Source: an uncultured Rhodospirillales bacterium (lineage in GTDB: Bacteria; Pseudomonadota; Alphaproteobacteria; Acetobacterales; Acetobacteraceae). From it: a DNA stretch of 57,770 bases. Below the pieces are notes generated by a model. The model had not been told where the DNA came from. It saw only the letters and a list, made by a program, of their open reading frames with translations, and did no database searches. The position numbers were made by a program, and so were the translations under genes. The stretch spans positions 1 through 57,770 of the forward strand of contig CAIYCW010000050.1 of assembly GCA_903924855.1 (NCBI GenBank), in the 5' to 3' direction. Below are positions 41,756 to 49,576 of the stretch, in pieces (the stretch's first letter is position 1; the number at the start of each line of letters is the position of its first letter).

Positions 41756-42132
41756 CACACCACCATGCGCAGGCCACCATCGCCGAGCGATGGGCCGGGT
41801 GGAACGCCAAGAAAGCCGCAGAGGCGGCGGCGCCAGTCGTCGAACAACCGCGTGCGTTCGGCCAGTTCGCGGGCGTTGCGGACCCAGGCGGCGGCACTGT
41901 CGGTGTCGAGTGTTGCCGAGACCGCCGAGACCGCCTGTTCGAGCTGGGCGAGGGTGGAGATGTAGGTGCGGGCCACCGCCTCCTCCGCCGCAGAGAGGCG
42001 TTGCAGGCGGTATTCCAGCATTCCGTAGGCCTGGTAGAAGCGCCAGTTGCTGAAACCGCCGTTGCCGATGCCGTAGGCGGGATAGCCGGTGTGACGGCGC
42101 AGATCGGTCAATTCGCTGTCGGTGAACGACAT
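41755..42132 (-). CDS. Phage head-tail adaptor-like protein
   Basis: A 125-residue, mostly helical protein. It begins MSFTDSELTDLRRHTGYPAY and has EYRLQRLSAAEEAVARTYISTL and LDTDSAAAWVRNARELAERTRLFDDWRRRLC. It lies first after the capsid gene in transcription order, where adaptor (gp6/gp15-like) proteins attach to the portal. The helical content fits this; no signature is decisive. Confidence 0.62.
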   Translation of the reverse strand: MSFTDSELTDLRRHTGYPAYGIGNGGFSNWRFYQAYGMLEYRLQRLSAAEEAVARTYISTLAQLEQAVSAVSATLDTDSAAAWVRNARELAERTRLFDDWRRRLCGFLGVPPGPSLGDGGLRMVV

Positions 42133-42213
42133 GAGGGCTCCTGGGATGACCTTGGGGCGTGGCCGCGGGGTTGCGTGCGGCTGAGTGCGGTGGCCGCGCG
42201 TGCCGGCAGGTTT

Positions 42214-42244
42214 GGGCAGGGTTCTTGTGCAAAAGCCCCTGCCC
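42214..42244 (-). terminator. Hairpin after the capsid gene
   Basis: Perfect 8-base stem GGGCAGGG (42214-42221) / CCCTGCCC (42237-42244) with a 15-base loop, 18 bases downstream of the capsid stop in transcription. It has no U-tract. It could partly terminate or stabilise the upstream (terminase-portal-capsid) message, raising capsid levels relative to tail genes. The gap 42133-42262 holds no other gene. Confidence 0.4.
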
Positions 42245-42262
42245 TGCCTGATCAGCCCTTGA

Positions 42263-43585
42263 TCAACCGAGGTGCTCGACCATCACCGCACGCTTGAAGT
42301 TGGCGTTGGTGGCGGTTGGGATCGTCGTGGGATTGGTGGTGGCGTCGGACGGGGCACAGAACCCGCCGATCCAGTACCAGGACTGCGCGATGATCTGCTG
42401 CAAGCGGTCGATCGGCTCGCGGGTGACCATGCAGACGCCGTCGACCAGGGCGATGAGGCTGTCTGCGGGAGCAACGTCGGCATTGGCCATGCCGGCGAAA
42501 TCGCCCTCGATCAGAGCGCCCTTGCCGACGACGATCGGGCGGCGGATGACGGCACCGGCGAGGGTGGGGTGGCTCTGGACATAGGCTTCGGTGGTTGGGA
42601 TGAAGCGCAGACCGAGGAAGTCGTTGATCATGCCCTTCTTGAAGACCTGGTTGGCCGAGGTGGCACCCTGGAACAACTGGCGGAAATCATTGTCGGCGAA
42701 GAGCTGGCGGGCACTGACCGGATCAAGATAGCAGTTATAGACGCCGTCGATCTCAGGCACCGCGTTGAGGCGCAACTGGGCCACTGCGTTGAGCAGGGTT
42801 GCCATGGTGAGGTTGTCGCCGGTGGTGAGTGCTGCCGTGTTGGTGCGGTTGTTGGGCCGCATGATCGAGCTGGCAGTGGTTGCGGTGACGGTGTTGCCGG
42901 CGGTGCCGTCCGACACGGTGACGTTGGTGCTGAAACTCAGCACGCCGGAAATGCCGTTGGGTGCGGTTGAGATGTTTGCGGCATCCGCGGTGGCGCCGAC
43001 CAGGGTGTAGTTGCTGGCGCCGACGGTGACCGTGAGGCTGGCGGCGCCGCCGACCGGGGTCTGCACGCCGTTGACGAAGGCGGTCTGAAAGCCACGGATA
43101 TCGTCAACTGCGACCTGGGTTCCGGCGGATGAAAGCGTGGTGCGCACACGGGTGTTGCCACCGAAATACGGATTGAACAGCGCATTGCGGGCCAGTTCGT
43201 CCAGGCTGCGGGCGGCCTGCTCGCCGTTGATGGCGGCGTTGAGCAGGAACTGGCTGGCGATGCCGACGCGGCTGGTGACCATGTTGAGGTCGGTGGTGGC
43301 GGCATAATGGTTGATCGAGATGGTGTATTGCTCGACGCCGAAGTTCTGCGGTGTCAGGCCGTTGTCCAGATTGGTGTTGGTGGACGGCACGGACGGGCTG
43401 GTGACCGAGGGTTTCAGGCCGGCGCGTGTCTTGGTGAGGGTTTCACCGATGCCGACGGCAAAGTCTTCACGATCGGCGCACATGCGGTAGCCAAGGCGGC
43501 TGCTGAGGGCTGCCTCGAATTCACGTTCCAGGAAGCCCTGCTGGATGATCGGCTGCAAAGCGGCCGGGAAGTTCTGGATGCCCAT
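42263..43585 (-). CDS. Major capsid protein
   Basis: A 440-residue protein in the capsid position. It has an HK97-type feel: an N-terminal arm (NFPAALQPIIQQGFLEREFEAALSSRLGYR), E-loop-like VPSTNTNLDNGLTPQNFGVEQYTISINHYAATTDL, a beta-rich insertion (about residues 180-245 with many Thr, Ala, Val), and a C-terminal axial-domain part with NDFLGLRFIPTTEAYVQ and RPIVVGKGALIEGDF. No protease processing site was sought. AAGGA lies 9 bases before the ATG. The N4-gp56-like capsid family is one possibility. Confidence 0.82.
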   Translation of the reverse strand: MGIQNFPAALQPIIQQGFLEREFEAALSSRLGYRMCADREDFAVGIGETLTKTRAGLKPSVTSPSVPSTNTNLDNGLTPQNFGVEQYTISINHYAATTDLNMVTSRVGIASQFLLNAAINGEQAARSLDELARNALFNPYFGGNTRVRTTLSSAGTQVAVDDIRGFQTAFVNGVQTPVGGAASLTVTVGASNYTLVGATADAANISTAPNGISGVLSFSTNVTVSDGTAGNTVTATTASSIMRPNNRTNTAALTTGDNLTMATLLNAVAQLRLNAVPEIDGVYNCYLDPVSARQLFADNDFRQLFQGATSANQVFKKGMINDFLGLRFIPTTEAYVQSHPTLAGAVIRRPIVVGKGALIEGDFAGMANADVAPADSLIALVDGVCMVTREPIDRLQQIIAQSWYWIGGFCAPSDATTNPTTIPTATNANFKRAVMVEHLG

Positions 43586-43704
43586 AGAATGATGTCCTTG
43601 AGGATGGGTGCGACAAAAAACGCAGCACCTTGTTGGGCGCCGCGTGAAGAAGGGTCAGGTGCACGTGCGAGATGCGTGGGCGAGCGTGTGCCCAGGCTGG
43701 GTGC

Positions 43705-44115
43705 TCAGCGGCGCTTGAGCAGGGCGGCGCGGGCGGACTGCCATTCGGCGTGGGTCATCTCCGTGGCCCGCTTCGCCGTGGGGCTGGTGACCGGTGGAGC
43801 CGGGGCCAGGGTGGAGGTGGTGACGGCCTGAAACAGCCATGGTTTGTCGCGGCGCAGGTTGGTCATCAGCCGGTCTGCGCCATCGACTTCACCGGCTTCG
43901 GTGAGACGGATCTGGGACTGGTCGATGAGCTTGATGCCGTCGAGGTCGATCATGCCGGCTCGGATGGCGTGCAGCTTCAGATCGGCGATGGCGAGGCGGG
44001 TCTGGTGGGACTGGGCCTGTTCGGCCAGCCTGCGTTCGAGTTCGGCGACCCGGGGGTCCGCAGATGTTGGCTCGGACGGGAGGATTTGGGCAGGCGCTTG
44101 GGACGGGTCGGTCAT
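43705..44115 (-). CDS. Scaffold-like head-assembly protein
   Basis: A 136-residue protein between portal and capsid. Its start MTDPSQAPAQILPSEPTSAD is acidic/proline-rich, then DPRVAELERRLAEQAQSHQTRLAIADLKLHAIRAGM forms a helical, coiled-coil-like part. The end (AKRATEMTHAEWQSARAALLKRR) is basic helix, as in scaffolds that bind the capsid interior. No protease motif is present. ATG at 44115 is preferred; a GTG at 44157 is possible and would overlap the portal gene. Confidence 0.7.
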   Translation of the reverse strand: MTDPSQAPAQILPSEPTSADPRVAELERRLAEQAQSHQTRLAIADLKLHAIRAGMIDLDGIKLIDQSQIRLTEAGEVDGADRLMTNLRRDKPWLFQAVTTSTLAPAPPVTSPTAKRATEMTHAEWQSARAALLKRR

Positions 44116-44134
44116 GTGCGATGGGTCCTGCGGG

Positions 44135-45529
44135 TTAGGCGGTTGCGATACGCTCACCTTCGAGGGCGATGTCCTGCACCGAATAGAGATCGGCGATGCT
44201 GCGCATGGCGGTCTCCGGCGAGAGCACGCGGGCGGCGATCAGGGTGGCTAAGGTTTGGGCTTCGGCGGCGCGATCCTGGGCGTCTGGCGGATACCAGCGC
44301 GGCCAGTGCAGGCGCAGGCGGGCGGTGCGGTCGAGCTTGGGCAGTGGCTGGCTGTGCGTGATCAGCGGGTAGCGGTTGCTGGCCTCGATGATCATGCGGG
44401 CGATCTGCAGGATGGCATCGCCGTAGCTGACGCGTAGATTGTCGGCGAGCAGGATAAGGCCCTGGTTCATCATCTCCAGTGCGCGGCCGGATTGGGCGGC
44501 CGACAGACGGTCGGCGCTGGAGCGATTGCCGTGAACGCCTTCGAGCGCCATTTCCCGTAGCGCGCGCACATATTCGATGACGGCGGAGGCTGCGGTGCCG
44601 TTGATTTCAAGCAGTCGGGCGTCGCCCTTTTCGGAGACGACCAGGGCGTTGCCGCCGCCGCGGACAAGTTCGTTGGCATCACCGGCCGGCTCGCGGATCA
44701 GCAGGGTGGGGTCGGAGCTGTATTTCAGCCCGCGACCGGCCTGGCTGAGTTGGTAGTCGATCTCGATGCCGGTCTCGATGGCTGGCTTGAAGGTGCAGGC
44801 ACCGTCGATGCCATCGGCCCCGTCCGGCCCGCCGGGCAGGTTTTTCACCCAGACGATTGGCACGAAGCCAAGGTCATGGCGGGTGCTGCGGTCCGGATCG
44901 ATACGAGGGATCTCGGTGCTGGTGATGGGCCAGGGCTGGAACCAAGTCTCGGCGGTGTTGTCCCAGACCCGCATGAACCAGTATTGGCCGCCCGGGTCGT
45001 CGATCGGGTAGCCCATTGTGGCGAGGGTGCTGCCGGGGACTTTGTATTTTTCGATGACAGTGGACAGGGTGTCCGGTGCGTCGGACTGCCAGGCCGGCGT
45101 GAGGTAGGGCGTTTCCAGCACTTTGAGGAAGATGCGGCCTTTCAGAACGCGGAGCAGGATGGCCACGGAGCCGATGGCGCCGCGAAGAGCTGCTTCCTGC
45201 ATGGTCGCGTTGAGGCGACATTCGGCCGTGAGAGCGGCGAGTGTGGTGCGCAGCACGGCGTCGTCGGTGTCGATCTGTGGGAAGTGACCATTGCCGAAGA
45301 GCAGGCTGATACTGTCATCGACGACAATGCGAGCGAGTGGGTAGCGCACCGACGGCCGGCGCTGGCGCAACGGGATGTATTCGCCGGCGGCAGTTCGCTC
45401 ATCCTGGAACTCGTACGGCAGAGCGTCGTAAAGTGTGCCGTCGTGGACGCGCTTGTAGAGGGCCAGGCGGCTGGTGCGGGCCGGATAATCGGGATCCGGG
45501 GGCAAGAGGCCGGCGATGGTGTCGAGCAT
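44135..45529 (-). CDS. Portal protein (SPP1 gp6-like type)
   Basis: A 464-residue protein forming the dodecameric head vertex. Landmarks are RTSRLALYKRVHDGTLYDAL near residue 20, YPLARIVVDDSISLLFGNG near residue 62, a wing region around residues 100-200, the stem-like AAQSGRALEMMNQGLILLADNLRVSYGDAIL near 345, and LHWPRWYPPDAQDRAAEAQTLATLI near the end. The MMNQGL-type stem segment and (P/D)-rich end are typical. It lies 58 bases after the terminase stop. Confidence 0.85.
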   Translation of the reverse strand: MLDTIAGLLPPDPDYPARTSRLALYKRVHDGTLYDALPYEFQDERTAAGEYIPLRQRRPSVRYPLARIVVDDSISLLFGNGHFPQIDTDDAVLRTTLAALTAECRLNATMQEAALRGAIGSVAILLRVLKGRIFLKVLETPYLTPAWQSDAPDTLSTVIEKYKVPGSTLATMGYPIDDPGGQYWFMRVWDNTAETWFQPWPITSTEIPRIDPDRSTRHDLGFVPIVWVKNLPGGPDGADGIDGACTFKPAIETGIEIDYQLSQAGRGLKYSSDPTLLIREPAGDANELVRGGGNALVVSEKGDARLLEINGTAASAVIEYVRALREMALEGVHGNRSSADRLSAAQSGRALEMMNQGLILLADNLRVSYGDAILQIARMIIEASNRYPLITHSQPLPKLDRTARLRLHWPRWYPPDAQDRAAEAQTLATLIAARVLSPETAMRSIADLYSVQDIALEGERIATA

Positions 45530-45587
45530 GCAGGCGCCTTCATGATGATGGTTGTGGCGGACGCATCTCTTTGGCTGTTGTCATGCG

Positions 45588-46967
45588 TCAGCGGCCGAAG
45601 AGTGGGATGGTGAGGCGTGACGGGGACGCGGTGGCTGTGCCCAGGCAGGTGAAGGCGCGGCTCAGTGCATCGACCTGATCGTCCTTGCGGCCGTTTGGGA
45701 AGTCCCGCAGTTCATCAAGGAAGTTGCGGTTCCAGGCGCCACGCAGAAGGCAGAGTGTGCCGGCCTCGACGGCTGCGGCCGGGATGGTGGCGCGCGTCAG
45801 TTTGGAGCCGGTCTCAGGGCTGGCACGGACACGAAAGCCTGCGAGGCGTTGCGTGAGCCAGGCGACCTGTTGCTTGCCGGCCTGACCGGGATCCTGTGGG
45901 AGGGCGATGGTGACGTTGTTGCCGTCTTGGGTTGCGGTAGCATGAATGGCGTCGGCGACCTCGGACGGGCCGCCGCGGAAGCGGACCATGTCGGTGATGA
46001 CGTGCAGACCGGCCGCGGATTGCAGAAGCTTGAGGCCAACTGTCCAATCCGGGTCGCGGCCTTCGGTGGCGGCGGTGGCGGCCAGATCCCACGCGCGGAT
46101 TTCGCGTTGGCCGGAGGGGGCGGTGTCGAGGATTGGGATGCGGGTGATGGGGAACAGGCATTCGGTGTCCGGCACCGGATTTTGTTGAAACGCCGCATTC
46201 CAGACGCGGGCGCCGACGATGTGGCGCTTGCGGGCCAGAGCTTCTTCATCCTCCCATTCCGGCCAAAGCGCCTCGCCCGGGGATCGGCCCAGAGCGTCGT
46301 CGGCTTCGGCGAGGGCTGGAAGGCGCAGTACGGTCCAGCTTGGGTCGTTTTCCAGCAGACGACCGCCGATGTCGTCTGGATGCCAGCGGGTCATCACCAG
46401 GACGATACGGCCACCAGGTTTGAGGCGGGTGGCGAGGTCGGACCGATACCAGTTCCATAGGGCGTTGCGAGCGGATGGGCTGTCGGCTTCGGCGTGTGAT
46501 TTGACCGGGTCATCGATCAGCACCAGATCGGCCCTGCGGCCGGTGATGGGACCACGGATGCCGCAGGCGAAGTAGTCGCCGCCCTGATCGGAGCGCCAGC
46601 GGGCGACGGCACGATCTTCCCGGGTGATGCCCAAGCCCAGCAGATGTCCGTGTTGGCGGATAGTCTCGCGGACGTTGCGGGCAAAATGCTCCGCAAGATC
46701 GGCGGTGTGGGAGGCGACGATAATCGAGCTGCGTGGATGGCGGGCGAGGAACCAAGCCGGAAACAGAACCGAGGCGTAGGTTGACTTGGCGTGACCGGGT
46801 GGAAGGAGAAGCATGAGGCGGTCGATCTGTCCTTCGGCAAGCTGGGACAGATGCTGCAGCATGAGGAGATGATGGCGGGCGGGTGTCTGGGACAGCGGTG
46901 CGAGTGCTGCCTCGGCCCATGTCAGCAGGCTGATCCCGCACGGTTTGGCCTGATCATCATCGGGCAT
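45588..46967 (-). CDS. Terminase large subunit
   Basis: A 459-residue DNA-packaging motor. Walker A is LLPPGHAKST (residues about 55-63), Walker B LVLIDDPVK near residue 135, and a C-terminal RNase-H-type nuclease with RAWDLAATAA near residue 295 and GRKDDQVDALSRAF near 430. The ATG at 46967 (MPDDDQAKP) fits; a GTG at 46994 would add nine residues. No small-terminase gene is found directly upstream on this strand; the nearest candidate is at 48151-48723, beyond rlpA. Confidence 0.92.
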   Translation of the reverse strand: MPDDDQAKPCGISLLTWAEAALAPLSQTPARHHLLMLQHLSQLAEGQIDRLMLLLPPGHAKSTYASVLFPAWFLARHPRSSIIVASHTADLAEHFARNVRETIRQHGHLLGLGITREDRAVARWRSDQGGDYFACGIRGPITGRRADLVLIDDPVKSHAEADSPSARNALWNWYRSDLATRLKPGGRIVLVMTRWHPDDIGGRLLENDPSWTVLRLPALAEADDALGRSPGEALWPEWEDEEALARKRHIVGARVWNAAFQQNPVPDTECLFPITRIPILDTAPSGQREIRAWDLAATAATEGRDPDWTVGLKLLQSAAGLHVITDMVRFRGGPSEVADAIHATATQDGNNVTIALPQDPGQAGKQQVAWLTQRLAGFRVRASPETGSKLTRATIPAAAVEAGTLCLLRGAWNRNFLDELRDFPNGRKDDQVDALSRAFTCLGTATASPSRLTIPLFGR

Positions 46968-47531
46968 GGCATGGCTTGCGTCGCGCGGGATCACCCGTGG
47001 GTTTCATGGGCAGCCTTGCTTCGCGAGAATTGTTGGGATGACCGCCGGATGCCGGTGCGTTGTGCGCCACAGCTCCGCGATGATGTCAGGCGTTATAGGA
47101 CAGCTTGGGGTGGCTGGGAAGGAAAACCTGACTGACGTATGATTTTTTTCCTGATCGTGAGCTCCAGAGGATGAGCGTTGATCAAAACTTTGTCGGGCTG
47201 TGGCGCGTGGGTGGCGGTTGCGATGAAGGGTTTGGGGCGTGAGAGCTTATAAAAAAAAATTGCTGTTTTCAATGATTTGGCAGTTTTCTGTGGATCGGCG
47301 CCAAGTTGGTGCTGTAGGGCGCCCGCGGCAATTGCGGCAAAAGCAAGGCAAGCGGGGCTGTCATTTGGGATTGATCTTGAGGGCGTTGCTGGGGTCTATG
47401 CTCCCTGACCTGCATGATGTTGGCGGTGTCAGACATGCGTGAACGGTTCGACCTTCGTTGAATGAACGGTGATCGGACATTTCTCAGGCCATGGCCGCGT
47501 TGCGGTGCAGGGCTGTGAAGATGGAGACGGC
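46968..47531. other. Intergenic region between terminase and rlpA
   Basis: No convincing gene here on either strand. It contains an A-run (TTATAAAAAAAAATTG near 47247) and a near-match to a LexA site at about 47444. The AT-rich part could hold divergent promoters: to the left for terminase and on the right for rlpA. An upstream start for the terminase frame meets a stop at about 47006. Confidence 0.5.
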
Positions 47532-48233
47532 ATGACCGAGCGATCCAAAACGGCAATTCGCGGCGATCTGGTGTCATTGATCGCATTCTCTTTGATGTTT
47601 TCCTTACCTGTCCACGCCGGCACCCCGGCTGATGTGGCGTCACAATCGGATGTGAAGGCGAAGGCTAGAGCTGCGGTGAAGGCGGCTGCCGTACATCCTT
47701 TGGTGCATCCGGCAAAGGCGCAGACGCCCAGTCCGGCGCGAAAAGTGGCTGCGAAGAGCAGCTCTGAGCGCAGCGTGAAGGCCGGCCCGAATGCAAGGCC
47801 CGCGACAATGGCGAAGATCAGCGCGTCGCAAAGAAGTGGCGTCAATGCTCCTGTGAAACGCGTTGCGCTTGCTGCAGGGGGTAAGTTTGACCACGCGCTG
47901 ATCGATGACGGCACGTTCTGGCATGAGCGTGGGAGTGTTACCACCTGGCAGCAGACCGGGATGGCCAGTTGGTATGGTGGCAGCCGTTGGCAGGGACACC
48001 GGACCAGTTCCGGCGATCGGTACGACCAGAACCAGTTGACGGCGGCCCATGCCACGTTGCCGATTGGGACCAGGGTGCGAGTTGTGCGGGCTGATGGGCG
48101 CGGGGCGGTTGTGGTGACCATCAATGACCGGCCTGGAACGCGGACTCGGATTATCGACCTGTCGCGCGCCGCAGCGAAGGAATTGGGGATGCTGGGCACA
48201 GGTGTTGCGATGGTGACACTTCAGCCGATGTGA
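47532..48233 (+). CDS. rlpA: RlpA-like lytic transglycosylase (double-psi beta-barrel)
   Basis: A 233-residue exported protein. Signal peptide MTERSKTAIRGDLVSLIAFS... ends at VHA|GT (residue 34). A basic, Ala-rich linker (residues 40-125) leads to the C-terminal barrel: QTGMASWYGG, HRTSSGDRYD, TAAHATLPIGTRVRV, VVVTINDRPG and IIDLSRAAAKELGM. These match RlpA, a septal lytic transglycosylase for naked glycan strands. The usual catalytic Glu (GE) is Asp here (GD). A GGAG lies 5 bases before the ATG. It lies on the strand opposite to its phage neighbours, and its last 83 bases overlap the opposing gene. Confidence 0.85.
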   Translation: MTERSKTAIRGDLVSLIAFSLMFSLPVHAGTPADVASQSDVKAKARAAVKAAAVHPLVHPAKAQTPSPARKVAAKSSSERSVKAGPNARPATMAKISASQRSGVNAPVKRVALAAGGKFDHALIDDGTFWHERGSVTTWQQTGMASWYGGSRWQGHRTSSGDRYDQNQLTAAHATLPIGTRVRVVRADGRGAVVVTINDRPGTRTRIIDLSRAAAKELGMLGTGVAMVTLQPM

Positions 48234-48723
48234 GATGGACAGGCGTTGCCGGCAGGATTTGCCGTGCGAGGGCCTGTGTGATGATGGCGATCCCCTGCCC
48301 GTGCCAGCGCTGGATCGCTTTGTGATCTGCCCCCAAGAGGGTTGCCAGTCGGCGCCAGGGATGCAGATGTCGGCCGGTCAATGGGCTGACGAGGGCACGG
48401 GCGCCCACGATGCGGCGTAGGACGTATTTGTCCGACGGGATCAGAGTGAGCCAGGCGAATGCTTCGTCCATCAGAGTGATCTGGGCGGAGTTCGGCACGG
48501 GTGGTCGTAGGCGGGATTCAGCCGATGCCCAGCCATAGGCCTCGATGGCCGCATGCACGATGTCGTAATGTGCGGTGCGTAACCGCGTGGTGAACCCAAC
48601 ATTGGGCAGCGAGAGCAGAACGCCTCCCGCATCTTCAAGCGCAGCAACAATGCCTTTTGGCGTTATTTGATCAGAGATCTGCAAGTTTTGGAGCAGTTTC
48701 CCGCCTCTTGAGGTATTTGGCAT
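48151..48723 (-). CDS. DUF6362-like protein, possible small terminase
   Basis: A 190-residue protein. Residues ~75-165 resemble DUF6362: DEAFAWLTLIPSDKYVLRRIVGARALVS followed by HPWRRLATLLGADHKAIQRWHGQG, with a helix-turn-helix character. Such proteins occur near phage terminases, so a small-terminase role is possible but inferred. The N-terminal ~70 residues are less clear; the C-terminal ~28 residues are encoded opposite rlpA. ATG at 48723 has AGGA about 9 bases upstream. It follows the HTH gene at 48761 by 37 bases. Confidence 0.6.
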   Translation of the reverse strand: MPNTSRGGKLLQNLQISDQITPKGIVAALEDAGGVLLSLPNVGFTTRLRTAHYDIVHAAIEAYGWASAESRLRPPVPNSAQITLMDEAFAWLTLIPSDKYVLRRIVGARALVSPLTGRHLHPWRRLATLLGADHKAIQRWHGQGIAIITQALARQILPATPVHLTSAEVSPSQHLCPASPIPSLRRATGR

Positions 48724-48760
48724 CGCTCTTCATCCTATATCTCAGTAAATGGACAATATT

Positions 48761-49117
48761 TTATTGAGCCTTCCGCCGGCAGCGGATGGGGACTGGAGGG
48801 GTATAGGGCTCGCCTTCCAGGCATGTGCCCTGCGTGATCAGGCCCCATGAAAGGATATGGCCTGCTGGCAATGGCTCCCGGTTTGAGTCTTGGAGTGCCA
48901 TGGCTGGCCGTGGGGTTGGTTCCGATTTTGAAGGGATGGTCAGTCCCAAACGGCGGCTGCGTTCGGTGACCGCGGATCGGCTCAGACCGAATGCGGCGGC
49001 CATGGCGCGCAGCGATGCGCCAGCCTTGCGCATGCGTATGAGGTGATAATCTGCGGTCTCAGTCCAGAGGATCTGCCGGGCAGGGCGAACACGGTTGGTA
49101 AGGATGGTTTCGGACAT
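48761..49117 (-). CDS. Small HTH protein (GcrA/AsnC-like helix pattern)
   Basis: A 118-residue protein. Residues 25-60 contain ETADYHLIRMRKAGASLRAMAAAFGLSRSAVTERSRRLGL, a helix-turn-helix similar to GcrA- or sigma-like homeodomain proteins. The C-terminus (PLPAGHILSWGLITQGTCLEG) is of a type seen in related alphaproteobacterial regulators and phage genes. ATG at 49117 has GGAAG 5 bases upstream; an ATG at 49129 lacks one. It is divergent from the XRE regulator with operator-like repeats between them. It may control phage genes. Confidence 0.65.
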   Translation of the reverse strand: MSETILTNRVRPARQILWTETADYHLIRMRKAGASLRAMAAAFGLSRSAVTERSRRLGLTIPSKSEPTPRPAMALQDSNREPLPAGHILSWGLITQGTCLEGEPYTPPVPIRCRRKAQ

Positions 49118-49222
49118 CGGCACTTCCATCTCGGTTAGGAGATAGTTAGTTAGTTATTTTCACCTTGCTGGGTCAAGGAAAATGTTAGAAACTTGTTAGA
49201 ATATTTATCTAAGGGCCAGAGG
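49118..49222. promoter_or_regulatory. Divergent control region with two pairs of GTTAG repeats
   Basis: Between the small HTH gene and the XRE gene lie direct repeats GTTAG at 49134 and 49145 (11 bases apart), with a further overlapping GTTAG at 49149, and TGTTAGAA at 49183 and 49194 (also 11 bases apart). Each pair is near one of the divergent starts. One-turn spacing suggests operator half-sites for a regulator such as the XRE protein, like a phage genetic switch. Confidence 0.6.
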
Positions 49223-49576
49223 ATGGATCTGCATGAGGTTGGTGCGCGCATCAGGGCTGGGCGAGAGCGGGTCGGCTTGACCCAGGCGGGCCTTGCAGAG
49301 AGGGTTGGGGTGACGCGCAGTGCTGTTGCTCAATGGGAGACCGGGCGTGCGGGCCAGGTGGGCGGCCATCTGGAAAAAATCGCTGCAGTGCTTGGTGTTG
49401 GGGTTGAGCATTTATTGTTGGGCGGTTTGAGTGACGTTGTGTCGACAAACCAAGATGCGGGAGACGGTTTGAAGGGGCCGGAACTTGCGCTTCTGCGATT
49501 GTATCGAGAATGCGGACCTGAGGACCAAGCCACATTGCTGCGACTGGCCAGAGCTTTACGAAGCACGAAAAGATAA
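49223..49576 (+). CDS. XRE-family (Cro/CI-type) regulator
   Basis: A 117-residue DNA-binding protein. GARIRAGRERVGLTQAGLAERVGVTRSAVAQWETGRA is a clear HTH (residues 6-42), followed by GVGVEHLLLGG and a helical C-terminus (EDQATLLRLARALR). It lacks a peptidase domain. AGGG lies 7 bases before the ATG at 49223; ten codons upstream are open but a weaker choice. It is divergent from the 118-residue HTH gene. It may be the repressor of the phage-like element or an unrelated chromosomal regulator. Confidence 0.82.
   Translation: MDLHEVGARIRAGRERVGLTQAGLAERVGVTRSAVAQWETGRAGQVGGHLEKIAAVLGVGVEHLLLGGLSDVVSTNQDAGDGLKGPELALLRLYRECGPEDQATLLRLARALRSTKR

Larger units (their letters stand above)
20827..46994 (-). 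mobile_element. Myovirus-like prophage late module
   Basis: About 26 kb of tightly packed minus-strand genes with a contractile-tailed phage gene order: terminase, portal, scaffold-like protein, capsid, neck, sheath, tube, frameshifted chaperones, tape-measure candidate, baseplate, fibres, lysis. The head and tail sets look nearly complete and most frames are intact. No integrase, recombinase, replication, head-maturation protease or obvious att repeats are visible. The left edge abuts dnaE2 without a tRNA. The right edge is uncertain: candidate regulatory genes to 49576 may belong to it, but rlpA on the other strand interrupts them. It could be a defective prophage or a retained particle-forming element. 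Confidence 0.85.

Noticed and set aside
43586..43704. Possible gene or hairpin between scaffold and capsid genes
   Set aside because: Short imperfect pairing (GGTGCG/CGCAGCACC) with no T-tract in the right place, and no frame with a start and plausible product.
20827..46994. Tailocin (headless contractile bacteriocin)
   Set aside because: Terminase, portal, scaffold-like and capsid genes are intact, so a head is encoded.
47440..47460. Near-match to a LexA box (GTTC-N7-GTTG) upstream of rlpA
   Set aside because: One half-site is imperfect and the surroundings differ from the two clear boxes, so chance is likely.
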